A stretch of 64,000 bases of DNA from Pectobacterium fontis (GTDB lineage: Bacteria; Pseudomonadota; Gammaproteobacteria; Enterobacterales; Enterobacteriaceae). The position numbers were made by a program, and so were the translations under genes. The notes under the pieces are model-generated. The model saw only the letters and a list, made by a program, of their open reading frames with translations, was not told the DNA's origin and did no database searches. Below, piece after piece: positions 44,320 to 55,093 of the stretch (its first letter is position 1; the number at the start of each line of letters is the position of its first letter). The stretch lies in NCBI RefSeq assembly GCF_000803215.1, contig NZ_JSXC01000040.1:1-64000 (forward strand), written 5' to 3'.

Positions 44320-45810
44320 TTACAACGTCACACCGCTCTTAAATATGGCTAATTCGCGGAAGTCGTTCACTTCATTCTTCGTACGTTTGCCGTCAGCAAT
44401 CTCGACAATCAGCTCAACAAACTGGCTCAGCAGTTCATCCATCGGCATATCGTGGATCAAACGCCCCGCATCGAAATCAATCCAGTGCGGTTTCTTCTTC
44501 GCCAGCTCACTGTTAGTCGCCAGTTTTACCGTCGGCACGAAGCCGCCGTAAGGCGTGCCGCGTCCGGTACTGAACAGCACCATATGGCAACCGGCTCCCG
44601 CCAGCGCGCTGGTTGCCACGGCATCATTCCCCGGTGCGCTGAGCAGATTTAGCCCCGGAGTATGTAAGCGCTCACCATATTTCAGCACGTCCACCACTTT
44701 GCTCTGCCCCGCTTTTTGCGTACAGCCCAGCGATTTCTCTTCCAGCGTGGTGATCCCCCCCGCTTTGTTACCCGGCGATGGGTTCTCGTAAATCGGCTGA
44801 TCGTGCGCGATGAAGTACTGTTTGAAGTCATTCACCATGTGTACCGTTTTCTCAAACGTCGCTTCATCACGGCAGCGGCTCATCAGAATACGTTCCGCAC
44901 CGAACATTTCCGGCACTTCGGTCAGCACGGTGGTGCCGCCGTTAGCAATCAGATAGTCGGAGAAACGGCCTAACAGCGGGTTGGCAGTAATACCAGACAG
45001 CCCATCAGAACCACCGCATTCCAGACCAAACTTCAGCTCGCTCAGCTTACCCGGTTCGCGTTGGTCATGACGCATTGCTTCATACAGCGTATGCAGACGT
45101 TCCAGACCCGCTTCAACTTCATCATCCTGCTGCTGGCACACCATGAACGTTACGCGGTCAGAATCAAAATCGCCCAGCGTCGTGCGGAATGCATCAACCT
45201 GATTGTTCTCACAGCCCAGACCGATCACCAGCACCGCCCCCGCATTCGGGTGACGCACCATATTTTGCAGCATCGTACGGGTGTTTTCGTGATCCTGTCC
45301 GAGCTGTGAGCAACCAAAGGTATGACTAAACAGATAAACACCGTCGATACCTTCGGCATCATGGGTTTCTTTCAGAAAACGCTGCTGAATCTGACGCGCA
45401 ATCCCATTCACGCAACCGACGGTTGGCAGGATCCACAGCTCGTTGCGGATACCGACATCGCCATTTTTACGACGATAAAGCTGAACGTCCCGATCGCCCA
45501 TTTGCGGCGGCAGATCGATAAATTCAGGCTGGTACTGATATTCATCCAGATCGCTCAGGTTGGTTTTCGCATTCTGGGAGTGAATATGTTCTCCGGGGGC
45601 AATGGGCACCAAGGCATGGCCGATCGGCAGACCATACTTGGTAATCATTTCTCCCGGTGCGATGGTTTCCAACGCGAACTTATGGCCGCGTACGACAGGT
45701 TGCTGAAGTGTCACCGTATGGCTATCCACCGACACCGTTTCGCCTTGCTCAACATCACGCAGGGCGACAGCCACATTGTCCAGAGAATGAATTTTTATAA
45801 TACTTTGCAT
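44320..45810 (-). CDS. uxaA: Altronate dehydratase UxaA
   Basis: UxaA dehydrates D-altronate to 2-keto-3-deoxygluconate in galacturonate breakdown. The 496-residue product has an N-terminal SAF-like domain (residues 1-90) and the large dehydratase domain with NELWILPTVGCVNGIARQI, GLECGGSDGLSGITANP and SAPGNDAVATSALAGAGCH. I chose the ATG at 45810 (MQSIIKIHSLDNV), the E. coli length. It lies 19 bases past uxaB. Confidence 0.97.
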   Translation of the reverse strand: MQSIIKIHSLDNVAVALRDVEQGETVSVDSHTVTLQQPVVRGHKFALETIAPGEMITKYGLPIGHALVPIAPGEHIHSQNAKTNLSDLDEYQYQPEFIDLPPQMGDRDVQLYRRKNGDVGIRNELWILPTVGCVNGIARQIQQRFLKETHDAEGIDGVYLFSHTFGCSQLGQDHENTRTMLQNMVRHPNAGAVLVIGLGCENNQVDAFRTTLGDFDSDRVTFMVCQQQDDEVEAGLERLHTLYEAMRHDQREPGKLSELKFGLECGGSDGLSGITANPLLGRFSDYLIANGGTTVLTEVPEMFGAERILMSRCRDEATFEKTVHMVNDFKQYFIAHDQPIYENPSPGNKAGGITTLEEKSLGCTQKAGQSKVVDVLKYGERLHTPGLNLLSAPGNDAVATSALAGAGCHMVLFSTGRGTPYGGFVPTVKLATNSELAKKKPHWIDFDAGRLIHDMPMDELLSQFVELIVEIADGKRTKNEVNDFRELAIFKSGVTL

Positions 45811-45829
45811 GGATAACCCTTCTTGCTGA

Positions 45830-47296
45830 TTAGCAATAACCTTCCACGGCTGCGCGCATGCCGCGCTCAACGATGGTTTGCAACTGTTCCGTCACCTGTG
45901 CCGCCAGACCAGGAACCTGCGTTAAATCCTGTTCCCAATGATCGGCATCGCGCAGTACGACATTCACCAGTTCAGCCAGGCTGACGGTGTTTTCTTTTAC
46001 GCCCGCCCATAGCGTGGAATAACGCTCCAGCCAGTGTGCGTCATCCTGCAATGGGTAGGTTTGTAACGCCTCGCCCTCACTCCGACGCTCGCCGCGATAG
46101 AACGCAATCAAAGCCGCCAGCGCAAACGTCAGGCGCGCAGGCAGCTCGCCGCGACGCTCACGGTAAGTCAGCAACTGCGGCAGAATACGGGTGCGAAATT
46201 TGGTCATACCATTCAGCGAGATAGACAGCAGTTGATGCTGAATGAAGGGGTTACGGAAGCGGCTTAGCACGGCCTGAGCAAACGAGGTCAGTTCGTCATG
46301 AGGCAAATCCAGTACCGGCACAATCTCTTCGGCAATGGTTTTTTCTACGAATTTGCCAATCAGGGCATCATCCATCGACTCGCCAACGGTATCCAGACCC
46401 GCCAGGAACGCGACTGGCACCAGCGCCGTATGGGCACCGTTGAGAATCGCCACTTTACGTTCTTTATAGGGCTTGATGTCATCAACAATACGAATGTTCA
46501 GATCCAGCTTGTTCAGGCGTAATGCTTCCGCCAGCCACTGCGGCCCCTGAATCACGAACAGGTAGAAGTGCTCCGCCGTATCCCAGAAGGTATCCTTGTA
46601 GCCCATCTCCTGCTCTAGCGCTTCCACTTCGGCACGCGGGTAACCCGTCACAATACGATCCACCAGCGTTGAACAGAAGGTGTTGTGATCGTTCAGCCAG
46701 GCGGTAAACGTTGGCGTCAGTTCCCACTGGGCGGCATAGCGCAGCACCAGCTCTTTCAATGCCACGCCGTTGTAATCAATCAGTTCGCACGGCAGCAGCA
46801 CCCAGCCTTTATCCGCCGCGCCGTCAAAATGACAGAAACGCTCATACAGCAGGCGGGTTAATTTTGCCGGAAAGCTCATGGGCGGCGCATCGCTCAAACG
46901 GTCATCGGCGTGGTAGCTGATACCGGCTTCGGTGGTATTGGAGAAGACAAAACGAATGTTTGGATCGTGCGCCAGCGCCAGATACTCATCAAACTGGCGG
47001 TACACGTTGATTTCACGGTTTACCGAACGGATCAAACGCGGTTCGCGCACCGCCTCACCCTGCTCGTTCAGACCGCGGATAATGGTGGTATACAGCCCAT
47101 CTTGAGTATCCAGCGCAGGCGGGAAATCGGAATCGATCGGGCGAACCACAACAACCCCCGCATCCAAATCGGTGTGCTCATTCAGCAAATCCAACTGCCA
47201 GTCAACAAAGGCGCGCAGGAAATTGCCTTCACCAAACTGGATAACCCGATCCGGGTGTTGACGGCCGGGGAAATTACGACGATTTAACGTTTGCAT
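45830..47296 (-). CDS. uxaB: Tagaturonate reductase UxaB
   Basis: UxaB reduces D-tagaturonate to D-altronate with NADH. The 488-residue mannitol-dehydrogenase-type protein has [16 protein letters not shown] near residue 17 as the NAD region. The substrate-domain motif is [20 protein letters not shown], with the catalytic lysine in KERK. It lies between uxaC and uxaA; E. coli keeps uxaB elsewhere, so the three-gene operon is a difference. The ATG at 47296 gives [11 protein letters not shown]. Confidence 0.96.
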   Translation of the reverse strand: MQTLNRRNFPGRQHPDRVIQFGEGNFLRAFVDWQLDLLNEHTDLDAGVVVVRPIDSDFPPALDTQDGLYTTIIRGLNEQGEAVREPRLIRSVNREINVYRQFDEYLALAHDPNIRFVFSNTTEAGISYHADDRLSDAPPMSFPAKLTRLLYERFCHFDGAADKGWVLLPCELIDYNGVALKELVLRYAAQWELTPTFTAWLNDHNTFCSTLVDRIVTGYPRAEVEALEQEMGYKDTFWDTAEHFYLFVIQGPQWLAEALRLNKLDLNIRIVDDIKPYKERKVAILNGAHTALVPVAFLAGLDTVGESMDDALIGKFVEKTIAEEIVPVLDLPHDELTSFAQAVLSRFRNPFIQHQLLSISLNGMTKFRTRILPQLLTYRERRGELPARLTFALAALIAFYRGERRSEGEALQTYPLQDDAHWLERYSTLWAGVKENTVSLAELVNVVLRDADHWEQDLTQVPGLAAQVTEQLQTIVERGMRAAVEGYC

Positions 47297-47416
47297 TAAC
47301 AGACTCTCACATTCAGGGCGCGAGCAATCAACCACTGCCCTATATTCATATTCACCCGCACCGAATCACCACAGGCGCGGGCGACAAAAGGCCGAAACAC
47401 CGACGACGCAGTGGAA

Positions 47417-48826
47417 TTACAGCTCGATGGCAAAATAGTTTTTAGCGTTATCGAAACAGATGTTTTTCACCATTTCGCCCAGCAACGGCAGATCGGCTGG
47501 CGCTTCGCCATCTTGCACCCAGCGGCCAATCATCTGGCACAGAATGCGGCGGAAATATTCATGACGGGTATAAGACAGGAAGCTACGGCTATCCGTCAGC
47601 ATACCGACAAAGCGACTCAGCAAACCAAGCTGCGCGAGTTGGGTCATCTGGCGTTGCATACCGTCTTTCTGATCGTTGAACCACCAGCCAGAACCAAACT
47701 GCATCTTGCCCGGCATCCCTTCTCCCTGGAAGTTGCCGATCATGGTGCCGAGCACTTCGTTATCGCGCGGGTTCAGGCAGTAAAGGATGGTTTTCGGCAG
47801 CAGGTTTTCTTCATTCTGCTTGCTGAGCAAGCGAGACAATTCCTGAGCCAGCGGGCGGTCATTGATGGAATCAAAGCCCACATCCGGCCCCAGCAGCTTG
47901 AACTGACGCAGGTTGTTGTTACGCAATGCGCCAATGTGGTACTGCTGAACCCAGCCGCGACGCGCATATTCCGCCCCCAGCCAAACCAGAACGCCGGTTT
48001 TGAACTGCGCCACTTCCTGTTCGCTCAGCGTTTCGCCAGAAAGACGACGCGCCAGAATATTGTCCAGCGTCGCCTCATTCGCTTCGGCGAACATCACAAC
48101 ATCCAGCGCGTGGTCGGACACTTTACAGCCGTGCGCCGCGAAGTGATCCAGCCTTTTGGTCAGCGCCGTTTGCAGATCGCTGAAACGACGAATGTCGGTG
48201 TCAGAAACTTCACCCAGTTTCGCCATATAGTCGTTGAACGTTGCCAGTTCAATGTTGAACGCTTTATCCGGACGCCAGCTCGGCAGCACCTTAATAGAGA
48301 AACTTGAGTCCTGAGCAACGGTTTTATGGTGACGCAGATCGTCAATCGGATCGTCTGTCGTACCGACCATTTTCACGTTCATCTGTTGCATGATGCCGCG
48401 CGCGGTAAAGTCATCGCGTTCCAGCATGGCATTACAGCGATCCCAAATGTCTTTTGCCGTGCTCGGTGACAGCAGCGTACCGGTGACGCCAAACGGACGA
48501 CGCAGTTCCAGATGTGTCCAGTGGTAAAGCGGGTTGCCGATGGTGTGCGGCACGGTAGCCGCCCATGCCTCAAATTTTTCCCAGTCGCTGGCATCACCCG
48601 TACACAAACGCTCAGGCACACCGTTGGTACGCATCGCACGCCACTTGTAGTGATCGCCTTTCAACCAGATGTCATACAAATTTTTGAAGCGGTAGTTTTC
48701 CGCAATCTGCTCGGGCGGTAAATGACAGTGATAGTCAAATATCGGCTGGTCAACGGCATACTCATGATAAAGGCGACGAGCAAATTCAGTGTCTAACAGA
48801 AAATCTTCACTCAGAAACTGGGGCAT
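47417..48826 (-). CDS. uxaC: Uronate isomerase UxaC
   Basis: UxaC isomerises galacturonate to tagaturonate and glucuronate to fructuronate. The 469-residue amidohydrolase-fold protein has the metal motif [16 protein letters not shown] near residue 30 and [17 protein letters not shown] near the C-terminus. The ATG at 48826 ([15 protein letters not shown]) gives the E. coli length. It is the first gene of uxaCBA and is divergent from exuT across a 414-base control region. Confidence 0.97.
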   Translation of the reverse strand: MPQFLSEDFLLDTEFARRLYHEYAVDQPIFDYHCHLPPEQIAENYRFKNLYDIWLKGDHYKWRAMRTNGVPERLCTGDASDWEKFEAWAATVPHTIGNPLYHWTHLELRRPFGVTGTLLSPSTAKDIWDRCNAMLERDDFTARGIMQQMNVKMVGTTDDPIDDLRHHKTVAQDSSFSIKVLPSWRPDKAFNIELATFNDYMAKLGEVSDTDIRRFSDLQTALTKRLDHFAAHGCKVSDHALDVVMFAEANEATLDNILARRLSGETLSEQEVAQFKTGVLVWLGAEYARRGWVQQYHIGALRNNNLRQFKLLGPDVGFDSINDRPLAQELSRLLSKQNEENLLPKTILYCLNPRDNEVLGTMIGNFQGEGMPGKMQFGSGWWFNDQKDGMQRQMTQLAQLGLLSRFVGMLTDSRSFLSYTRHEYFRRILCQMIGRWVQDGEAPADLPLLGEMVKNICFDNAKNYFAIEL

Positions 48827-49240
48827 GTTTTCTTCCTTACCGTGCTTCTTGTGCACCAAATGGGTTGGTCGTTAAAAGATATCACACCAATTATGCGCGA
48901 TATCTCACAGTGTTTGTGAGGTCATGATCGCAAAAATGTAACAAACAGTACAATAACTCCGCATTTATCGGCTTAAACGGCTTATCCATCTCGATTTAAA
49001 CGACGAATTTGTTATTCCGCATAAAAATAGTGGTTTTGTGATATCACTCAACTTTTAAAGATGTATGACAAATTATTGTAGCGCTGTCTTAAGCAGGGAT
49101 TCAATCGCTATCTCACAAAGAGAAGGGGTTTCCTGTTCTGCACAACAACAAAACGTGTCGCGCTACATCACAAGACACCTCACACCGTGACGCTACTCAA
49201 GAGCCATCACTGTGTTTTATTGACTCGGAGAGAAATTTAA
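48827..49240. other. uxaC-exuT divergent control region (414 bases)
   Basis: I see no gene. The stretch is AT-rich and contains several TGTGA/TCACA half-sites (for example CTCACAGTGTTTGTGAG near 48903 and TTGTGATATCACT near 49036). These may include CRP sites, but none has ideal spacing. A GTATGACAAATTAT sequence matches one upstream of exuR. Confidence 0.5.
49063..49076 (+). promoter_or_regulatory. Candidate ExuR operator before exuT
   Basis: GTATGACAAATTAT matches GTATAACAAATCAT upstream of exuR at 12 of 14 bases. ExuR represses both genes in E. coli. The shared sequence is seen; its binding by ExuR is inferred. Confidence 0.45.
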
Positions 49241-50542
49241 ATGCGTAAAATCAAAGGATTACGCTGGTATATGATCGGCTTGGTGACCATTGGCACCGTG
49301 CTGGGATATCTGACGCGTAATGCAATTTCTGTCGCTGCCCCGACGCTACAGGATCAATTGCATATCACCACACAGCAGTATTCTTACATTGTTGCTGCCT
49401 ACTCAGCGTGTTATACCATTATGCAGCCCATCGCAGGCTATGTGCTGGATTTGCTTGGCACCAAAATCGGTTATGCCATGTTCGCCATTCTGTGGGCGCT
49501 CTTTTGCATGGGAACCGCGCTGGCAAACAGTTGGGGCGGCTTAGCTATCGCGCGCGGCGCGGTTGGTATGGCGGAAGCCGCAATGATCCCCGCCGGCCTG
49601 AAAGCCAGCAGCGAATGGTTCCCGGCAAAAGAGCGTTCTGTCGCAGTCGGTTACTTCAACGTCGGCTCATCCATCGGCGCGATGATTGCACCACCGCTGG
49701 TGGTATGGGCGATTGTGGCGCACAGTTGGGAAATGGCTTTTATCATTACCGGTGCGCTGAGCATGGTCTGGGCGCTCTGCTGGCTCGTGTTCTATAAACA
49801 CCCTAAAGATCAGAAGAAACTCAGCGACGAAGAGCGCGACTACATTCTTAGTGGGCAAGAAGCACAGCACCAAACCAATAACTCCAAGAAAATGTCTGCC
49901 TGGCAGATTCTGCGTAACCGCCAATTCTGGGGTATCGCGCTACCGCGTTTTCTGGCTGAGCCAGCCTGGGGCACCTTTAACGCCTGGATCCCGCTGTTCA
50001 TGTTTAAAGCCTACGGTTTTAACCTGAAAGAAATCGCCATGTTCGCCTGGATGCCGATGCTGTTCGCGGATATCGGCTGCATCCTGGGTGGCTACCTGCC
50101 AATGCTGTTCCAGAAACATTTCAAAGTGAATCTGATCGTTTCCCGCAAACTGGTTGTCACCATGGGCGCGGTACTGATGATTGCTCCGGGGATGATCGGG
50201 TTGTTCACCAGCCCTTATGTCGCCATTGCCCTGCTGTGCGTCGGCGGTTTCGCGCACCAGTCGCTGTCTGGCGCACTGATTACCCTGTCATCCGACGTGT
50301 TTGGTCGTAATGAAGTGGCCACAGCGAACGGTTTGACGGGAATGGCAGCCTGGATGGCAAGCACCCTATTTGCACTGGTTGTGGGCGCGCTGGCTGATAC
50401 GCTGGGCTTCAGCCCGCTGTTTGCTGCACTGGCCGTCTTCGACCTGTTAGGTGCCGTCGTCATCTGGACCGTCTTGAAAAACCAACCAGCTTCAGAAGTC
50501 GCCGCTGAGGCTGAAACCTTGAAAGCAGCTAACCAGCACTGA
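49241..50542 (+). CDS. exuT: Hexuronate/proton symporter ExuT
   Basis: ExuT imports galacturonate and glucuronate across the inner membrane. The 433-residue major-facilitator protein has 12 hydrophobic segments, starts MRKIKGLRWYMIGLVTIGTV, and carries RNAISVAAPTLQ in the first loop, like E. coli ExuT. It feeds UxaC, encoded divergently. ExuR encoded downstream is its repressor. A pectin-degrading bacterium would depend on it for galacturonate. Confidence 0.96.
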   Translation: MRKIKGLRWYMIGLVTIGTVLGYLTRNAISVAAPTLQDQLHITTQQYSYIVAAYSACYTIMQPIAGYVLDLLGTKIGYAMFAILWALFCMGTALANSWGGLAIARGAVGMAEAAMIPAGLKASSEWFPAKERSVAVGYFNVGSSIGAMIAPPLVVWAIVAHSWEMAFIITGALSMVWALCWLVFYKHPKDQKKLSDEERDYILSGQEAQHQTNNSKKMSAWQILRNRQFWGIALPRFLAEPAWGTFNAWIPLFMFKAYGFNLKEIAMFAWMPMLFADIGCILGGYLPMLFQKHFKVNLIVSRKLVVTMGAVLMIAPGMIGLFTSPYVAIALLCVGGFAHQSLSGALITLSSDVFGRNEVATANGLTGMAAWMASTLFALVVGALADTLGFSPLFAALAVFDLLGAVVIWTVLKNQPASEVAAEAETLKAANQH

Positions 50543-50559
50543 TAACTCCTGCATTATCC

Positions 50560-50595
50560 TGACTCATCCGGTATGATCGGATACCGGGTGAGTCA
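50560..50595 (+). terminator. Hairpin after exuT
   Basis: TGACTCATCCGGTAT pairs with ATACCGGGTGAGTCA with one G-T pair around a 6-base loop. There is no T tract. It separates exuT from exuR. Confidence 0.5.
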
Positions 50596-50658
50596 CCTCC
50601 CCTGATAACACGCTGCGATAACTGTGACCACAACATTGGTTGCGGCTATGATTAAGTG

Positions 50659-50672
50659 GTATAACAAATCAT
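50659..50672 (+). promoter_or_regulatory. Candidate ExuR operator before exuR
   Basis: GTATAACAAATCAT lies 81 bases before the exuR start and resembles the site before exuT. Autoregulation by ExuR is known in E. coli; this site is an inference from the shared sequence. Confidence 0.45.
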
Positions 50673-50752
50673 CCCTCAAAGATTAACAAGATAGGCACTC
50701 TGGCCCTGACATAACACATGGTCCGTCGTCTATCGATGAGTAAACATCATCT

Positions 50753-51529
50753 ATGGCACTCACTGAACCCCGACGGCTATATCAGCAGTTAGCCGCAGAA
50801 TTAAAACAGCGTATCGAAAGCGGTATGTATCAGGTCGGCGAAAAATTACCGGCAGAACGTTATATTTCGGAAGAGATGAATGTCAGCCGCACCGTGGTGC
50901 GTGAAGCCATCATCATGCTGGAAGTCGAAGGGTACGTTGAAGTACGTAAAGGTTCAGGCATTCATGTCATTTCCAATCAGCAGAAAAACCCGTTCATCAA
51001 TAGCGGTGACATTGAATTCGTCGCGGCAGGTCCGTTTGAGCTGTTGCAGGCTCGCCAACTCATTGAAAGCAACATTGCTGAATTTGCGGCCACGCAGGTG
51101 ACCCGTCAGGACATCATCCAACTGATGGAAATTCAGGAATATGCACGTCAGGAAGATCGCTTCCGTGATTCTCAATGGGATCTCAAATTCCACGTTCAGG
51201 TCGCGCTGGCAACGCAAAACTCAGCGATGGCAACGATTGTCGAAAAAATGTGGAGCCAGCGGGTCCACAATCCTTACTGGCGCAAACTGCATGAGCACAT
51301 TGACGACAAATCGATTGAAAGCTGGTGCGAAGAGCATGACCGCATCCTTAAAGCGCTGATTCGCAAAGATCCTTACGCTGCCAAGCTGGCAATGTGGCAA
51401 CATCTGGAAAATACAAAACAGATGCTGTTTCGCGCCACAACGGATGATTTTGAGTTTAACGTCGATCGCTATATGTTCGCCGAAAATCCCGTCGTTCATC
51501 TCGATCAAATACACACTGGCAAGCCCTAA
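50753..51529 (+). CDS. exuR: Hexuronate operon repressor ExuR (GntR family)
   Basis: ExuR represses exuT and the uxa genes and is released by galacturonate or tagaturonate. The 258-residue product has the GntR winged HTH ([20 protein letters not shown]). An FCD-type all-helical effector domain follows, with [19 protein letters not shown] and the metal-site histidines later. It matches E. coli ExuR along its length. Confidence 0.97.
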   Translation: MALTEPRRLYQQLAAELKQRIESGMYQVGEKLPAERYISEEMNVSRTVVREAIIMLEVEGYVEVRKGSGIHVISNQQKNPFINSGDIEFVAAGPFELLQARQLIESNIAEFAATQVTRQDIIQLMEIQEYARQEDRFRDSQWDLKFHVQVALATQNSAMATIVEKMWSQRVHNPYWRKLHEHIDDKSIESWCEEHDRILKALIRKDPYAAKLAMWQHLENTKQMLFRATTDDFEFNVDRYMFAENPVVHLDQIHTGKP

Positions 51530-52666
<1,137 letters not shown>

Positions 52667-52668
52667 CT

Positions 52669-53064
52669 GTGTCAATTCGCTGGTTATTCCCTAGATTATC
52701 CGCCAGGAAAGTCGGCCGTATACTGCTATTGCTTGCTCTGCCGATTATTGTATTGACGCAATCCCAATCGCCACGCCGTTCTCAAGACGATGCAATGCTA
52801 CACATCAAGCCTTATGAGGGTGCCGTATTGCCAGATGGCTTTTACGTGTATCAGCGTCTTAATGAAAAAGGGATCGCGATCAAAAGCATTACACCGGAAC
52901 AAGATAGCCTGATCGTGCGTCTTGCCTCGCCGGAACAAAGTATTGCCGCCCGAGAGGTCCTACGTTTATCTCTGCCAAAAGTCACGGTTACGGCGCAGCA
53001 GGCGACCAATTCGATACCTTTTTGGCAACAGAAGCTGACACAGAAACAATCCAAACTGGGGTGA
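52669..53064 (+). CDS. mzrA: EnvZ/OmpR modulator MzrA
   Basis: MzrA is a small bitopic inner-membrane protein that links Cpx to EnvZ/OmpR by binding EnvZ. The 131-residue product starts at a GTG (52669) just after GGGAGCTAACT. It has a basic N-terminus, one membrane segment at about 17-31 (ILLLLALPIIVLTQ), and a periplasmic domain. It is cotranscribed with yqjA, as in E. coli. Confidence 0.88.
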   Translation: MSIRWLFPRLSARKVGRILLLLALPIIVLTQSQSPRRSQDDAMLHIKPYEGAVLPDGFYVYQRLNEKGIAIKSITPEQDSLIVRLASPEQSIAAREVLRLSLPKVTVTAQQATNSIPFWQQKLTQKQSKLG

Positions 53065-53170
53065 CGACGATGAAGCGCATAAGCATGGTAGCCAGAATCG
53101 TATCAATCGCTTAGAAAAGACACTAGACGGCGTGAAAACCCATCGTCATACATTACCCATACACCACACG
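53063..53170 (+). pseudogene. yqjC: Remnant of yqjC
   Basis: The frame from 53063 reads ...KHGSQNRINRLEKTLDGVKTH. It lines up with KHQNQNRINGLNKALSEVRANC in E. coli YqjC, a periplasmic protein encoded at this position between mzrA and yqjD. No start codon or signal peptide precedes it, and the similarity ends after about 25 residues. I read it as a decayed yqjC. The match is from memory of the E. coli protein. Confidence 0.65.
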
Positions 53171-53314
53171 AGGGAATTGGTTATTTTATACTCAAAAGTA
53201 AATCGCTAAAATTTACAGTGAGTTATCAGAATTGTCCGTAACCGTTTTGGGCAGCATAAATTTTAACTTCAGCTATAGTTAACATTCAGGTTTATAACAT
53301 GAAGGGTTATTAAT

Positions 53315-53620
53315 ATGGCTAAAGATCAAAATTCTGAATATCTGCGCGCTGAATTAAAATCGCTGGCAGACACGCTGGAAGAAGTATTAAGTACCTCCAC
53401 GGATAAATCGAAAGCGGAACTGGACAAACTGCGCAATAAAGCGGAAAGCGCATTGAAAGAAACCCGCAATCGCCTGAGCGATACCGGCGAACGCATTGCC
53501 TCCCATACCAAAGAAGCGGTTGAATCGGCGGATGACTATGTACGCAAAAATCCGTGGACCGGTGTCGGCATTGGCGCGGCAGTGGGTGTCGTGCTGGGTG
53601 TCCTGCTGTCTCGTCGCTAA
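53315..53620 (+). CDS. yqjD: DUF883-family ribosome-associated membrane protein YqjD
   Basis: YqjD is a tail-anchored inner-membrane protein that binds ribosomes in stationary phase in E. coli (paralogues ElaB and YgaM). The 101-residue product has a long amphipathic helix with heptads, then the DUF883 motif DYVRKNPWTGVGIGAAVG, a glycine-rich membrane anchor and an RR end. It leads the yqjD-yqjE-yqjK group. Confidence 0.93.
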   Translation: MAKDQNSEYLRAELKSLADTLEEVLSTSTDKSKAELDKLRNKAESALKETRNRLSDTGERIASHTKEAVESADDYVRKNPWTGVGIGAAVGVVLGVLLSRR

Positions 53621-53634
53621 CTTAGCGGATTGCT

Positions 53635-54030
53635 ATGACGGATAAATCACAACAAGGCCCCGCAAGCGGGGTCATGGCTTCTGCTCAGCGCATCATCTCC
53701 ATTATTGTCAGCATGGTGGAAAGCCGGGTTCGACTAGCCGTAATTGAATTAGAGGAAGAGAAAGCCAACCTGATTCAGTTGCTGATTATGGTCGGTCTGA
53801 CGCTGCTTTTTGCTACTTTTGGCATTATGAGCCTGATTGCACTGATCATCTGGGGCATCGATCCGCAATATCGTCTCTTTGCATTGGGGTGTATTACCGC
53901 CACCTTGCTTGGGTTGGCACTGATAGGCGGGATATGGACACTCTTGAAGGTACGTCGTTCCACCTTGCTCAAAGCGACGCGTAAAGAACTGGCGACAGAC
54001 CGATCGTTGCTGGAGGAAGATCCGAAATGA
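53635..54030 (+). CDS. yqjE: Holin-like membrane protein YqjE
   Basis: The 131-residue product has two central hydrophobic segments (about 45-67 and 79-102) flanked by charged regions. It is a member of the phage-holin-like YqjE family of unknown function. It lies 14 bases after yqjD and overlaps yqjK by four bases (ATGA), so the three are an operon. Confidence 0.9.
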   Translation: MTDKSQQGPASGVMASAQRIISIIVSMVESRVRLAVIELEEEKANLIQLLIMVGLTLLFATFGIMSLIALIIWGIDPQYRLFALGCITATLLGLALIGGIWTLLKVRRSTLLKATRKELATDRSLLEEDPK

Positions 54031-54317
54031 GCCAGCGTCAGCAGCGAGACAGAGAAAAGGCCCAGCTACTGCGGCGGATACAGCAGCAGCGGCTGGACTT
54101 ATCGGCCGGTAAAAAGCACTGGCTGGCGACCACCGCCCGTTACGATCGGGGCTGGCAAAACCTGATGCAGTGGCGTAAATACTGGATCGTAGGCTCCAGT
54201 CTTGTGGCGCTTTATGGCGTGCGCCATCCCAGCCGCATGATTCGCTGGGGACGCCGCCTCGTCGGATTGTGGGGAACATTCCGGCTCGTCCGTAAAACGT
54301 TTGACCAACGTTCGTAG
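54027..54317 (+). CDS. yqjK: YqjK-like protein
   Basis: The 96-residue basic protein starts MSQRQQRDREKAQLLRRIQQ, followed by a hydrophobic stretch near residues 52-65. It matches YqjK in type and position. Its function is unknown, but linkage with yqjD-yqjE suggests a shared role at the membrane. The four-base overlap with yqjE suggests translational coupling. Confidence 0.87.
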   Translation: MSQRQQRDREKAQLLRRIQQQRLDLSAGKKHWLATTARYDRGWQNLMQWRKYWIVGSSLVALYGVRHPSRMIRWGRRLVGLWGTFRLVRKTFDQRS

Positions 54318-54586
54318 CCCTTGTCATTGTCTCGGTGACCTGTCCTTCCTATACAACATTTTCATTTGACGCTTGGCTAACGCGCTCATGTCATGACAGC
54401 GCGTTCTTGCTTGTATCACTAAACATCAATTTTTCTGAAATAAAACAACAATTATACTCGCTAGCAGCGCAAATCATCTCTCTATACTATCTATTCATAA
54501 CCTGATGGTGGGCCACGTTTTTGGATAACACCTGCAACAACAAACACAATAGGGCAACATAGCCCACAACAAAATTAATTGGAGAG

Positions 54587-54985
54587 ATGATGAAAAATTT
54601 AGAAAGCACTGCACTGCTGGTTGCACGTATCTTAATGCCAATTCTGTTCATCGTTGCAGGCTACGGTAAGCTGGGTGATGCCTATGCGGGAACACAACAA
54701 TACATGCACGCAATGGGCGTACCGACCTTCCTGCTGCCATTGACGATTCTGCTGGAACTGGGTGGTGGTCTGGCGGTGCTGTTCGGTCTGCTGACGCGTA
54801 CCGTTGCTCTGTTCACCGCGGGCTTTACCCTGCTGACCGCACTGATTTTCCACACTAACTTTGCAGAAGGTGCAAACCAACTGATGTTCATGAAGAACCT
54901 GACGATCGCTGGTGGCTACCTCCTGCTGGCGGTAACGGGCCCAGGCGCATTCAGTATTGATCGTCTGCTGGGCAAAAAGTGGTAA
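54587..54985 (+). CDS. yqjF: DoxX-family membrane protein (YqjF)
   Basis: The 132-residue product has four hydrophobic segments with the DoxX signature ARILMPILFIVAGYGKLGD and LELGGGLAVLFGLLTR. DoxX proteins are thought to act in redox or quinone-related processes; the exact reaction is not established. It lies before yqjG, as in E. coli. A ribosome binding site GGAGAG precedes the start. Confidence 0.9.
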   Translation: MMKNLESTALLVARILMPILFIVAGYGKLGDAYAGTQQYMHAMGVPTFLLPLTILLELGGGLAVLFGLLTRTVALFTAGFTLLTALIFHTNFAEGANQLMFMKNLTIAGGYLLLAVTGPGAFSIDRLLGKKW

Positions 54986-55093
54986 AACGGGTCTTTTCCA
55001 GCCTGTACTACACTTAATCTTCGCATCACGAATTAGACGGCAAGCAAACAAGGCTTGCCGTTGTTTTATTATTACTCACGAACGGGAGGATTT

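Noticed and set aside
47411..48307. 298-codon plus-strand frame opposite uxaC
   Set aside because: It is a shadow of the uxaC reading frame and lacks any family signature.
48827..49240. KdgR box in the uxaC-exuT region
   Set aside because: No sequence fits the KdgR palindrome well enough to report.
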